Assembly (NCBI GenBank): GCA_905234765.1
Contig: CAJOIF010000047.1
Span: 1 to 12,831 of the forward strand
Source of the DNA: an uncultured Bacteroidales bacterium
GTDB lineage: Bacteria > Bacteroidota > Bacteroidia > Bacteroidales > F082
DNA: 12,831 nucleotides
Reading direction: 5' to 3'
Shown: positions 1 through 6,668 of the stretch, one piece after another
Numbering within the stretch: position 1 is the stretch's first letter
How the letters are laid out: every line of letters starts with the position of its first letter
Notes under the pieces: generated by a model
The model's database searches: none
What the model was told of the DNA's origin: nothing
The model's input: only the letters and a program-made list of their open reading frames with translations
Position numbers and translations under genes: made by a program

Positions 1-4
1 CGTT

Positions 5-1018
5 ATGTATACCGACAATAGTTTTGTTAGATTTGACTGGGCCGCAAAGTACATGCTGCGCGACAAGGCTGATTTTGAAGTGTTTGAGGGACTGATGACT
101 GTGCTTTTCGAGGAGCCGGTAAAGATCATTGAGCTTCTTGAGAGCGAGAGCAACAGGACGAAAAAGAAAGGGAAATACAACCAGGTCGACATCAAGGCCA
201 AGAACAGCAAGGACGAGATCATCCTCGTTGAAATCCAAGTCGAGCCCGGCTCGGCCTACATGCAACGCATCCTCTTCGGGGTGTCGAAAGCCATCACCGA
301 ACATATCGTTTTGAAACAGGATTACTCCAACGTGAAAAAGGTGTATTCCATCAATATCCTCTATTACAATTTCGGCGAGGGTGAGGATTATCTCTACCAT
401 GGTTTCAACCAATTCATCGGCGTCCATACAGGCGACAAACTCCTGATGGGTGAGAAGAGAAAGAAGCAAATCAAAGGAGATATTGTACAATATCGCGATG
501 TGTTCCCCGAGTATTATATCCTTAGGGTGACAAAGTTCGACAAAGACACTGCTGACACGCCATTGGAGGAATGGATGCGCTATCTTAGGGAAGGCTACAT
601 CAGTCCCGATACTACAGCCCCGGGATTGCAAAAGGCAAGGGAAAAACTCAGGGTGTTGAGCATGACCGACCAAGAGCGATGGGATTACGAACAGTTCTTA
701 TCCGACAAATGGTATGAGCGCGATGTCATCGACTATGCCGAAACGGAAGCATGGAACAAAGCCTGGGACAAAGGATACGACGCGGGCGAAGCTGAAGGGA
801 AAGCTAAGGGAATGGAAGAAGGGAAAGCTAAGGGAATGGAAGAAGGGAAAGCTGAAGGGAAAGCTGAAGGGAAAGCTGAAGGGAAAGCTGAAGGGAAAGC
901 TGAAGCCGCTATGGAAATGGCTCTGAGAATGAAAGCCGCCGGATTGGACGAGGAGACCATCCTACAAATCACGGGAATAAGAATTAATAAATCAAATACT
1001 TCTCCCGAACCGCTTTGA
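5..1018 (+). CDS. Rpn-family recombination-promoting nuclease / putative transposase (PD-(D/E)XK)
   Basis: This is a 337-residue protein of the Rpn / PDDEXK_2 family. Known members are DNA endonucleases that stimulate RecA-independent recombination, and many genomes carry several divergent copies. The nuclease core is at residues 15-100. The presumed metal-binding residues are D62 and the E-x-Q motif at E76/Q78, spaced as in a PD-(D/E)XK fold. After a middle region to about residue 250 comes a low-complexity charged tail (about 258-300) built of GKAEG and GMEEGKAK repeats. The protein then has the family's usual closing helix (AAMEMALRMKAAGLDEETI). The start is only 4 bases from the window edge, so its promoter is not visible; the family-like N-terminus suggests the protein is complete. 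Its 3' end overlaps the end of the opposite muramidase gene by 35 bp. The family call is firm; activity is not shown. Confidence 0.85.
   Translation: MYTDNSFVRFDWAAKYMLRDKADFEVFEGLMTVLFEEPVKIIELLESESNRTKKKGKYNQVDIKAKNSKDEIILVEIQVEPGSAYMQRILFGVSKAITEHIVLKQDYSNVKKVYSINILYYNFGEGEDYLYHGFNQFIGVHTGDKLLMGEKRKKQIKGDIVQYRDVFPEYYILRVTKFDKDTADTPLEEWMRYLREGYISPDTTAPGLQKAREKLRVLSMTDQERWDYEQFLSDKWYERDVIDYAETEAWNKAWDKGYDAGEAEGKAKGMEEGKAKGMEEGKAEGKAEGKAEGKAEGKAEAAMEMALRMKAAGLDEETILQITGIRINKSNTSPEPL
797..904 (+). repeat. In-frame tandem repeat in the nuclease tail (24-bp x2, then 12-bp x5)
   Basis: Two identical 24-bp units (797-820 and 821-844) are followed by five identical copies of the 12-bp unit GGGAAAGCTGAA (845-904). 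All units are multiples of 3, so copy-number change would lengthen or shorten the GKAE/GMEEGKAK tail without breaking the frame. The exact identity of the units at DNA level points to recent slippage expansion. Confidence 0.95.
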
Positions 1019-2180
1019 ACGCCTCCAGATCGTCCTGCCACGTGGCACGGATCTGCGCAGGGGTTTTCCCGGCTTCAATGTCCTTCTGCAACTGGCTGTC
1101 GCCGGCTAACAAACGGAAATACTTGGTGAAAAACACCTTGTCGCTCATCTGATGATAGGCGTCGATGAGCCACTCCAACTGCAATCGGGCGGGATTGACG
1201 GCATAATCGTGGGCATAGTCGACAAGGTCGACACCACGGCAACGCTGGCCCTCCAGCAAAGGCTTGGAAGCACCACTCTTGCTCTCTGGGACGAAGACAA
1301 AATCACCCCGCAGGTCAGGGTGACCGAAGACCTGAAAGGGCTGGTCGGTGCCACGACCCACGCTGATCACAGTGCCCTCGAAGAAACAAAGCGAAGGGTA
1401 GAGGTAGACCGACTCCCAGTTGGGGAGGTTGGGCGACGGCCGTACTGGCAACTCGTAGATGGCGTTGCGCTCATAGCCAGGGATGCCCACCACCGTCAAC
1501 TCACAGCGGACCCCGTCCTTCAACCAACCTTCGCCGTTCACCATCTTACCATACTCGCCAATGGTCATGCCATACACCACAGGGACGGGATGCAGGCCCA
1601 CAAACGAAGCATTCTCAGCCTTCAACATGGGACCGTCGACGTAAAAGCCGTTGGGGTTGGGACAGTCGAGCACAACCACACGGATGTCGTTCTCGGCACA
1701 GGCCTCCATCACATAGGTCAAGGTGGAGATGTAGGTATAAAACCGAACCCCTACATCCTGCAGGTAGAACAACATCACCTCGACATCGCGCAACATCTCA
1801 GGCGTAGGCTTCTTGGTCTTGCCGTACAACGAGGCAATCTCGATGCCGGTCTTCTCGTCGCGGCCATCGGTGACCTTGGCACCGGCATCGGCAGCACCGC
1901 GGAAACCATGCTCAGGGGTGAAGATGCGCACCACGTCGACACCCAAGGCCATTAATGAATCAACGAGATGGGTGTTGCCGATCATGCTGGTCTGGTTGGC
2001 CACCACGCCCACCTTCTTGCCTTCCAACAGATGCAAATAATTGTCGGTGTCGTGCGCACCGCACGAATACTGGGCTTTGGGGATCAAACGGAGCTCTTGG
2101 CCATTCGACAGGACGGTGAGACCCATGGCAAATACCCAAGCCATGGCAAAACGGACGATATTTCTCATTTTGACGTTCAT
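984..2180 (-). CDS. namZ: Secreted exo-beta-N-acetylmuramidase, NamZ-like (DUF1343)
   Basis: This 398-residue protein belongs to the DUF1343 family. Characterised members (Bacillus NamZ, Tannerella homologues) remove terminal N-acetylmuramic acid from peptidoglycan fragments, which suggests cell-wall recycling here. The N-terminus is an uncleaved signal peptide: positive residues, a hydrophobic stretch at about residues 11-24, then SNGQ. There is no lipobox cysteine, so export to the periplasm is expected. The family core follows, with VGVVANQTS near residue 57 and FTPEHGFRG at 87-95; the glutamate of EHG (E90) is the likely catalytic residue. Further conserved-looking segments are DVGVRFYTYISTL and DCPNPNG. 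Length is normal for the family. A second start at 2168 (four residues shorter) gives an equally good signal peptide. The gene diverges from the permease at 2236 and ends inside the tail of the Rpn gene. Confidence 0.88.
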   Translation of the reverse strand: MNVKMRNIVRFAMAWVFAMGLTVLSNGQELRLIPKAQYSCGAHDTDNYLHLLEGKKVGVVANQTSMIGNTHLVDSLMALGVDVVRIFTPEHGFRGAADAGAKVTDGRDEKTGIEIASLYGKTKKPTPEMLRDVEVMLFYLQDVGVRFYTYISTLTYVMEACAENDIRVVVLDCPNPNGFYVDGPMLKAENASFVGLHPVPVVYGMTIGEYGKMVNGEGWLKDGVRCELTVVGIPGYERNAIYELPVRPSPNLPNWESVYLYPSLCFFEGTVISVGRGTDQPFQVFGHPDLRGDFVFVPESKSGASKPLLEGQRCRGVDLVDYAHDYAVNPARLQLEWLIDAYHQMSDKVFFTKYFRLLAGDSQLQKDIEAGKTPAQIRATWQDDLEAFKAVREKYLIY

Positions 2181-2197
2181 ATTTCAAAAGCGATTCG

Positions 2198-2213
2198 TAT
2201 TTTTGCAAAAATA
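2198..2213. promoter_or_regulatory. Palindromic divergent promoter-like site
   Basis: TATTTTTGCAAAAATA is a perfect 16-bp palindrome, and each half reads TATTTTTG, which fits the Bacteroidota -7 consensus TAnnTTTG. It lies in the 55-bp gap between the divergent muramidase and permease genes, so it could serve both directions. I did not find a correctly spaced -33 TTTG on either side, so this is a tentative call. An operator is the alternative. Confidence 0.45.
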
Positions 2214-2235
2214 ATGCAAATTTCCTCAAAAAGGC

Positions 2236-3459
2236 ATGTCTGGCTCAAAAATGATTTCCGACCGGCTGTTCTCACTCTCGAAGGGTAACCTCTCGTCGAC
2301 GGTGATGCGCCTCGCCGTGGCCAGCGTGGCCCTGGCCATCACCGTGATGCTCATCTCGCTGGCGGTGGTGGTGGGATTCAAGAACCAGATCCGCGACAAG
2401 GTGGTGGGCTTCGTGGCTCCTATCCACATCCAAGCCCTCGACCGTAATGAATCGTACGAGGAGGTGCCTTTCGTGGTCGACGAACGGCTGAAGAAAACCT
2501 TGGAGTCGACAAGCGAGATACGCCACTATCAGCTGGTGGCCAACAAGGCGGGCATGGTGAAAACCGACGAGGAAATACAAGGCGTGGTGATGAAAGGGGT
2601 AGGCGCCGACTACGACTGGAGCTACTTCAAAGCCTGCCTTAAGGAAGGGGAGGTCCCGACCTATGTCGACGGCGAACGCTCCACCGAGGTGCTGGTCTCC
2701 AAGAACATTGCCGACAAGATGCTGTTAAAGGTGGGCGACGACGTGAGGGTGTGGTTCGTCGACGAGGACATGCAGGCCAGGGGACGCAAATTCACCGTGA
2801 AAGGGATCTTCGAGACCGGCCTCTCGGAGTTCGACGAGCGTTACTTGTTCTGCGACCTTGACCAGATTCGCCGACTGAACCGCTGGGACGACGACGCGAC
2901 AGGCGTGGTGGAGGTGTGGCTCAATGATGTGGAGACCATGGACGAAGTCAACGAACAGCTGTATTTCAAGATCCCCGGCACGCTGGCTTCGTATACCGCC
3001 CGCGAGAGCAACCCTCAGATCTTCGACTGGCTGGCCCTGCTCGACACCAACGTGTGGCTGATCCTGGTGCTGATGTTCCTCGTGGCCGGCATCACGGTGA
3101 TCTCCATGCTGCTCATCATCATCATCGAGAAGACCTCGACCATCGGCTTGCTCAAGGCCATGGGCGCCTCCAACGGCTTCGTCCGCAAGGTGTTCATGCG
3201 CCGCTCCATCCGCATCCTGCTGGTAGGCATGCTCATCGGCAATGTCGTGGGACTGGGCTTCTGCCTGTTGCAACAATACACCGGACTCATCCATCTCAAC
3301 CCTGAGACCTATTACCTCTCGGCCGTTCCCATTGAGTTGCATCTGAGCACGGTGGTCATCCTGAATGTCGCCGTGTTCGCCCTATGGATGCTGATGCTCC
3401 TCATTCCCACGAGCATCATCAATCGGGTGAGACCCTCCAAGTCGATTCGATTCGAATAA
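2236..3459 (+). CDS. ABC transporter permease, LolE/MacB type (FtsX family)
   Basis: This 407-residue inner-membrane protein has the usual layout of the LolC/LolE-like permeases of Bacteroidota. TM1 is at about 24-48, a MacB-type periplasmic domain at about 50-265, then the FtsX core with TM2 (272-297), TM3 (325-347) and TM4 (370-392). The EKTSTIGLLKAMGAS segment (298-312) is the cytoplasmic coupling region that contacts the ATPase in this family. The closing motif NRVRPSKSIRF is also typical. Its likely role is lipoprotein release or another envelope export process, as half of an ABC complex. No ATPase gene is next to it, so a partner must be encoded elsewhere. An alternative start at 2251 (MISDRLFS) matches the usual family N-terminus somewhat better. 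It diverges from the namZ-like gene and is followed by a repeat element, not by another gene of an operon. Confidence 0.88.
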   Translation: MSGSKMISDRLFSLSKGNLSSTVMRLAVASVALAITVMLISLAVVVGFKNQIRDKVVGFVAPIHIQALDRNESYEEVPFVVDERLKKTLESTSEIRHYQLVANKAGMVKTDEEIQGVVMKGVGADYDWSYFKACLKEGEVPTYVDGERSTEVLVSKNIADKMLLKVGDDVRVWFVDEDMQARGRKFTVKGIFETGLSEFDERYLFCDLDQIRRLNRWDDDATGVVEVWLNDVETMDEVNEQLYFKIPGTLASYTARESNPQIFDWLALLDTNVWLILVLMFLVAGITVISMLLIIIIEKTSTIGLLKAMGASNGFVRKVFMRRSIRILLVGMLIGNVVGLGFCLLQQYTGLIHLNPETYYLSAVPIELHLSTVVILNVAVFALWMLMLLIPTSIINRVRPSKSIRFE

Positions 3460-3466
3460 TATTGAC

Positions 3467-3596
3467 GGGTACGTCATTGCGAGCGGAGAGAAACGGAGCG
3501 AAGCAATCCAACCTGACCGGATTGCCGCACTTCGTTCGCAATGACGGACCGGTTAGGTTGGATTGCTTCGGCCAAAGGCCTCGCAATGACGTGCCC
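3467..3596. repeat. Nested inverted-repeat element (CGTCATTGCGAG...GCAATCC family)
   Basis: This intergenic element can fold into a long hairpin. Outer arms at 3467-3483 and 3580-3596 match with one difference over 17 nt. Inner arms at 3499-3520 and 3549-3570 match over 22 nt with one G-T wobble. The loop (3521-3548) is itself a shorter reversed copy of the same CGTCATTGCGA...GCAATCC unit, so there is one forward and two reverse units. Similar CATTGCGAG/GCAATCC palindromes are common dispersed non-coding repeats in bacterial genomes. Apparent reading frames on both strands here translate to the well-known spurious RND/KQSNLT type peptides and are not genes. It lies 8 nt behind the permease stop, so it may also shape the 3' end of that mRNA. 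Confidence 0.85.
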
Positions 3597-3694
3597 GACG
3601 AAATGTTATTTAGAATCAAAATAAAATAGAAAAATCCATTTCATCTGAAGAAAAACCCCTATCTTCACGGCTCCAAACAAAAACAATAAAAAGA

Positions 3695-4144
3695 ATGGAA
3701 AAATTCATTATCGAGCCGATGAAAGGCTTTGGCGAAATCCCCTTCGGGATGCCACTTGACGATGCCGTGAAGATCCTGGGAAGCCCTGTTTTCTATGAGG
3801 AAGTCAGCGACCTGGAGGAGACGGGCAACCGCTCCGTTTACTATCAATACGACGACATCGAGACCAACATTTACTTTGAAGGCGTTACCAAATCAGTGGT
3901 GGCCTGTTTCGAGACTGAGAACGAGGATGCGGTGCTCTACGGTACCAAGGTCTTCGACCTGAACCGCGCCGAGGTGATCGAGTTGATGCAAGAGAACGGC
4001 TTCAAGGAACTGGAAGAGGAAGACGAGGATGGCGAGCACAGGGTGTCGTTCGCCGACGCGATGATCGACTTCTTCTTTGATGGCGACACGATGATTGCCG
4101 TCAGCTGGGGCGTCCTCGTGGATGACCAAGGCAACATCATCTAG
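3695..4144 (+). CDS. Small acidic protein, function unknown (possible two-repeat BamE/SmpA-like fold)
   Basis: This 149-residue, strongly acidic protein has no signal peptide or membrane segment. I do not recognise a named family. The opening GFGEIPFGMPLDDAVKILGSP (residues 11-31) resembles the short motif of SmpA/BamE-like or BLIP-like repeats, in which a small strand leads into a helix and a GxP turn. A second possible copy starts near residue 82 (YGTKVFDLNRAEVIELMQENGF). Such a fold is used for binding, not catalysis; this is inference from pattern only. The ATG follows an A-rich tract (AAAAACAATAAAAAGA), typical of Bacteroidota translation starts. TATCTTCA at 3660-3667 could be a weak -7 box, but no convincing -33 box accompanies it. 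The gene sits alone between the repeat element and the convergent xerD, with 2 bp between the two stop codons. Confidence 0.75.
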   Translation: MEKFIIEPMKGFGEIPFGMPLDDAVKILGSPVFYEEVSDLEETGNRSVYYQYDDIETNIYFEGVTKSVVACFETENEDAVLYGTKVFDLNRAEVIELMQENGFKELEEEDEDGEHRVSFADAMIDFFFDGDTMIAVSWGVLVDDQGNII

Positions 4145-4146
4145 TA

Positions 4147-5070
4147 TTATTGTTTCAACCTTGGATGGAAACTGGTCAACGTTTCCCTCAGCAGGTCATC
4201 TGAGATATGGGTATAGATCTCGGTGGTGCTGACGCTGGCGTGACCAAGCATTTGCTGTACCGCCAAGAGGTTGGCCCCGCCCTCGAGGAGGTGGGTGGCG
4301 AAACTGTGGCGGAACGTGTGCGGACTGATGGTCTTGTGGATGCCGTTGCGCTCGGCCAGCTCCTTCACCAGCAGAAACACCGTCTGCCGCGTCAAACCTG
4401 TGCCACGGCTGTTCAAAAACACGATGTCGGTGCACTTGGGCTTTGGAGTGACGTGCAGCCGGGGCCCTTCAATATATTGGAACAAGACCTTCAAGCTGCT
4501 GTCGCCGATCGGAACCAGACGTTCCTTGCTGCCCTTGCCTAGGATGCGCAGGAATCCGTCACCCCGATAGATGTCGCTGATTTGAAGATGAATGAGCTCA
4601 GAAACCCGTAAGCCGCAACAGTACATCACCTCGATCATGGCCTTGTTGCGGTGCCCGTTGGGCTGGCTGAGGTCGATGCTGTCGATCATCCGCTGTATCT
4701 CCTCGTAGCTCAAAACCTCGGGCAGATGACGGCCCAACGAAGGGGAGGAGATGAGCTCCGTGGGGTCCTTCTCCGCCAGGTTCTCTTGCATCAGGTAACG
4801 CCAAAACGACTTCAAACCCGAGAGGATGCGGGCCTGCGAAGTGGCGCCGATATTCAGGTCGTAGAGATAGGCGAAGAAGTTCTCAATGGTGTCCTGGGTG
4901 ATGTCGCCGACAGACGTTGAAATGCCTTGGTTTTCAAGGTATTGGAGAAACAAGTGGACGTCATGGCAATAAGCCTCCACGCTGTTGTCGGACAGCGAGA
5001 GCTCAAGCCGCAGATGGTCGGCGTAATGCTTGATCAGATTCGGACTGATATTGCTTGCGTTTTTCTCCAT
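4147..5070 (-). CDS. xerD: Site-specific tyrosine recombinase XerD
   Basis: This 307-residue recombinase normally acts with XerC at dif to resolve chromosome dimers at the septum. The N-terminal core-binding (SAM-like) domain spans about residues 8-95 and the catalytic domain about 115-300. All catalytic residues are visible: R155 (GLRVSEL), K179 (GKGSKERLVP), H251 and R254 (HTFRHSFATHLL), H277 (LGHAS) and nucleophile Y286 (IYTH). Each is offset by exactly 7 from the E. coli XerD positions as I recall them (R148, K172, H244, R247, H270, Y279), which favours housekeeping XerD over a mobile-element integrase. I chose ATG at 5068-5070; the upstream in-frame ATG at 5112 would add 14 residues translated from promoter DNA. 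It is divergent from the SPFH island, and a -7-like box ends only 9 nt before the start. Confidence 0.93.
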   Translation of the reverse strand: MEKNASNISPNLIKHYADHLRLELSLSDNSVEAYCHDVHLFLQYLENQGISTSVGDITQDTIENFFAYLYDLNIGATSQARILSGLKSFWRYLMQENLAEKDPTELISSPSLGRHLPEVLSYEEIQRMIDSIDLSQPNGHRNKAMIEVMYCCGLRVSELIHLQISDIYRGDGFLRILGKGSKERLVPIGDSSLKVLFQYIEGPRLHVTPKPKCTDIVFLNSRGTGLTRQTVFLLVKELAERNGIHKTISPHTFRHSFATHLLEGGANLLAVQQMLGHASVSTTEIYTHISDDLLRETLTSFHPRLKQ

Positions 5071-5075
5071 AATTA

Positions 5076-5107
5076 TTTGCAAAAATAAGATAAAATCATT
5101 ATCTTTG
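5076..5107 (+). promoter_or_regulatory. Bacteroidota sigma-ABfr-type promoter of the six-gene island
   Basis: A -33 element TTTG (5076-5079), a 20-nt spacer and a -7 element TATCTTTG (5100-5107) match the phylum consensus TTTG-N19-21-TAnnTTTG exactly. Transcription would start near 5112-5116 and give a leader of about 55-60 nt that contains the first AGTTGCGCCCGACACG copy. The -33 element directly abuts the possible xerD -7 box at 5080-5087 on the opposite strand. Confidence 0.8.
5080..5087 (-). promoter_or_regulatory. Possible xerD -7 promoter element
   Basis: On the minus strand these bases read TATTTTTG, a match to TAnnTTTG, ending 9 nt before the chosen xerD start. The transcript would therefore be almost leaderless. 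I see no TTTG at the expected 19-21 nt upstream, so the call is weak. Confidence 0.4.
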
Positions 5108-5139
5108 CCCATCTGAAAAGATCAAAGATTAATACTAAC

Positions 5140-5171
5140 AGTTGCGCCCGACACGGACAAGGGTCATGAAC
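5140..5171 (+). promoter_or_regulatory. Recurrent leader element, copy 1 (16-mer plus AGGG ribosome binding site)
   Basis: AGTTGCGCCCGACACG (5140-5155) is followed by GACAAGGGT. The AGGG at 5160-5163 is Shine-Dalgarno-like and lies 8 nt before ATG 5172, but only 2 nt before ATG 5166. This decides in favour of 5172 as the start of the SPFH gene. It also agrees with the spacing in the other two copies, where the G of the 16-mer's GTTG lies 32 nt before the ATG (31 nt here). Confidence 0.8.
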
Positions 5172-6236
5172 ATGAAAAACTACCATTACGTCACAGTGAA
5201 CCCTTCCGACTATGCCATCGTATTCAAAAACGGTGAGATCATCAAGGAAGGACGTGGATTCCGCTTCTTTTGCACCCCTCGCATCCAATATGTGATCATT
5301 CCTGGAAATGTTAAGAACATCACCTTTGTGGCCGACCAGATCAGCAAGGAGAACCAAGGCGTCGAAGTCAGCGGCTTCGCCATCTGGAAGGTGGGCGACC
5401 CCAAAAAGATCTATCAGAGCTTCGACTTTAAGGTGGAAGACGATACCCTGGACCAGGTAAGCACCTTCCTGAAAGACGTTGTGGAGTCGGCCATACGCCA
5501 TATGGTGGCCAACATGACCATCGAAGAGGTGCTCCGCAAACGCGGGACCATCATCCTCCAACTCAAAAAGGAACTGGAATACATCTCCGAGCAATGGGGT
5601 ATCGTGGTGGACACCATCGAGATCAAGAACGTAAAGATCCAATCCAAGACCTTGTTCGAGAATATGCAGGCGCAGTTCCGCAACATGGTTCGCCTTGAAG
5701 CCGAGACCAACACCATCGAGACCGAGAGACAGATCGAGGAACAACGCATTAATATCGGCGACCAGACCAAGATCATCAAGCAAAAGAGCGAACTTGCCGA
5801 CCGTGAGCGCAAGAAACAGCTCCAACTGCAAGAGATCAACGACAAGTCCGAAGTGCTGAAGCACCAACGTGAACAAGACCACGCCCGAGAAAAAGAAGAG
5901 ATGGCCCGTAAATGGGAACTCTTCAAGGAAGAAGAGGAGATCAAGCGTAACAAGATGCTCGAACAGAACCAGACCATCGCCGAAGAGGAGAAGTTGCAGG
6001 AGCTGCAAGCCCAGCTGGATCTGAAGAAGAAACAACTGGAAGTGGAATTGGACAAATATGACATTGCCACCATGCAGATGCAGGTGGAGACGGACAACCT
6101 GAAGAAAGACTATCGTATCATTTTGGCCGAAAACCTGCCCGCTGCCTTGCAAAACCTCAAGATCGAAAAACTCGACCTCGGCGGAACCACCTTGGATACG
6201 CTGATCGAGGCCCTTAAGGAGGCCTTTGGCAAATAA
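5172..6236 (+). CDS. SPFH/band-7 (flotillin-like) coiled-coil protein
   Basis: This 354-residue protein carries an SPFH (prohibitin homology) domain at about residues 5-160, including QGVEVSGFAIWKVGDPKKIYQSF and the helical segment with IRHMVANMTIEEVLRKR. A long charged coiled coil follows at about 165-312, rich in E, K and Q, then a short C-terminal cap with ENLPAALQNLKIEKL. There is no signal peptide or transmembrane segment, so it is cytoplasmic or peripherally membrane-bound. SPFH proteins assemble into rings or scaffolds that organise membrane complexes; the exact partner here is unknown. An in-frame TTG at 5142 and an ATG at 5166 lie upstream. The TTG is part of the recurrent 16-mer, which is out of frame in the other two copies, so I reject it. 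The gene opens the island behind a strong promoter; its stop lies 6 nt before the second leader copy. Confidence 0.85.
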   Translation: MKNYHYVTVNPSDYAIVFKNGEIIKEGRGFRFFCTPRIQYVIIPGNVKNITFVADQISKENQGVEVSGFAIWKVGDPKKIYQSFDFKVEDDTLDQVSTFLKDVVESAIRHMVANMTIEEVLRKRGTIILQLKKELEYISEQWGIVVDTIEIKNVKIQSKTLFENMQAQFRNMVRLEAETNTIETERQIEEQRINIGDQTKIIKQKSELADRERKKQLQLQEINDKSEVLKHQREQDHAREKEEMARKWELFKEEEEIKRNKMLEQNQTIAEEEKLQELQAQLDLKKKQLEVELDKYDIATMQMQVETDNLKKDYRIILAENLPAALQNLKIEKLDLGGTTLDTLIEALKEAFGK

Positions 6237-6242
6237 CTAAAA

Positions 6243-6275
6243 AGTTGCGCCCGACACGAATGAAGGGAAAACAAA
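6243..6275 (+). promoter_or_regulatory. Recurrent leader element, copy 2 (16-mer plus AGGG ribosome binding site)
   Basis: AGTTGCGCCCGACACG (6243-6258) begins 6 nt after the SPFH stop codon. AGGG at 6264-6267 lies 8 nt before ATG 6276. There is no obvious TTTG/TAnnTTTG promoter in this short gap, so the copy most likely acts within a continuing transcript as a translation or RNA-level element. A 7-codon frame starting at ATG 6260 overlaps the true start; I see no evidence that it is used. Confidence 0.75.
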
Positions 6276-6668
6276 ATGGGTGAATCAAAAGAGGAAATAT
6301 CCGCCATCTGCGTTGTGGCTTTGTCTCTTGTGGATGCGAAAATCTATAATCCGAATAGTATGATGGACTTCATGCATCAACAGGTTGGCATCGACAGGGA
6401 TGAGGTGTATTATAAGATGCACAATCTGGTTTCGGAAATGCCCCTGGCATTATCTGTGGTGAAATCAATGCAAGGTGTTGAGAAGAAGAGACGCATTGCG
6501 GCTTTCTTCGCAGCAGCCATCAAGGCTGTCGGCTATGCCAATGATGAACAAGCTGTCGAAAGTTGGCTCAATTGCGTGAAATACCTGCTTCTCCTGAGTG
6601 ACGGCGATGATTGTGATTTCTCCATTGCCTTGGAAAGATACGAGAACAACCCTAAAACGAATGAATGA
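6276..6668 (+). CDS. Small helical protein, function unknown (possibly TerB-like)
   Basis: This 130-residue, mostly helical protein has no signal peptide or clear membrane span. I do not recognise a named family. Residues 6-24 (EEISAICVVALSLVDAK) recall the first helix of TerB-like domains, but the acidic metal-binding signature is weak. The same region resembles residues 105-210 of the SUMF1 protein at 9771-11312. EEISAI...ALSLVDAK aligns with EETLAI...ALSLISKK, and VEKK followed by a helix ending in W-x-x-x-(V/I) recurs at a similar distance (62 versus 67 residues). The two may therefore be paralogous domains. The gene has its own copy of the recurrent leader with AGGG 8 nt before the ATG. 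Its stop overlaps the start of the LRR gene (ATGA), so the two are probably translationally coupled. Confidence 0.7.
   Translation: MGESKEEISAICVVALSLVDAKIYNPNSMMDFMHQQVGIDRDEVYYKMHNLVSEMPLALSVVKSMQGVEKKRRIAAFFAAAIKAVGYANDEQAVESWLNCVKYLLLLSDGDDCDFSIALERYENNPKTNE

Noticed and set aside
1152..1955. Open frame of 267 codons on the plus strand inside the namZ-like gene
   Set aside because: It is antisense to a clear family protein; the product is rich in H, G and V with no recognisable domain.
3588..3604. Possible fourth copy of the leader motif at the right end of the intergenic repeat
   Set aside because: Only TGCCCGACG-type similarity, no GTTGCGC half, and no start codon at the right distance.
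3384..3629. Short open frames on both strands across the intergenic repeat (also 3419-3619, minus)
   Set aside because: They translate the palindromic repeat, giving the familiar spurious peptides of such elements (RND, KQSNLT).
4147..5070. XerD as the integrase of a mobile element
   Set aside because: Catalytic positions keep a constant offset to E. coli XerD and length is that of the housekeeping protein; no attachment site or excision gene was seen.
5142..5171. TTG at 5142 as start of the SPFH protein
   Set aside because: It lies inside the recurrent 16-mer, which is not in frame in the other two copies; AGGG spacing supports ATG 5172.
5073..6152. Long open frame (359 codons) on the minus strand opposite the SPFH gene
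   Set aside because: It is the antisense shadow of a coiled-coil gene; the product is a run of L/F/V-rich repeats with no domain logic, and it covers the island promoter.
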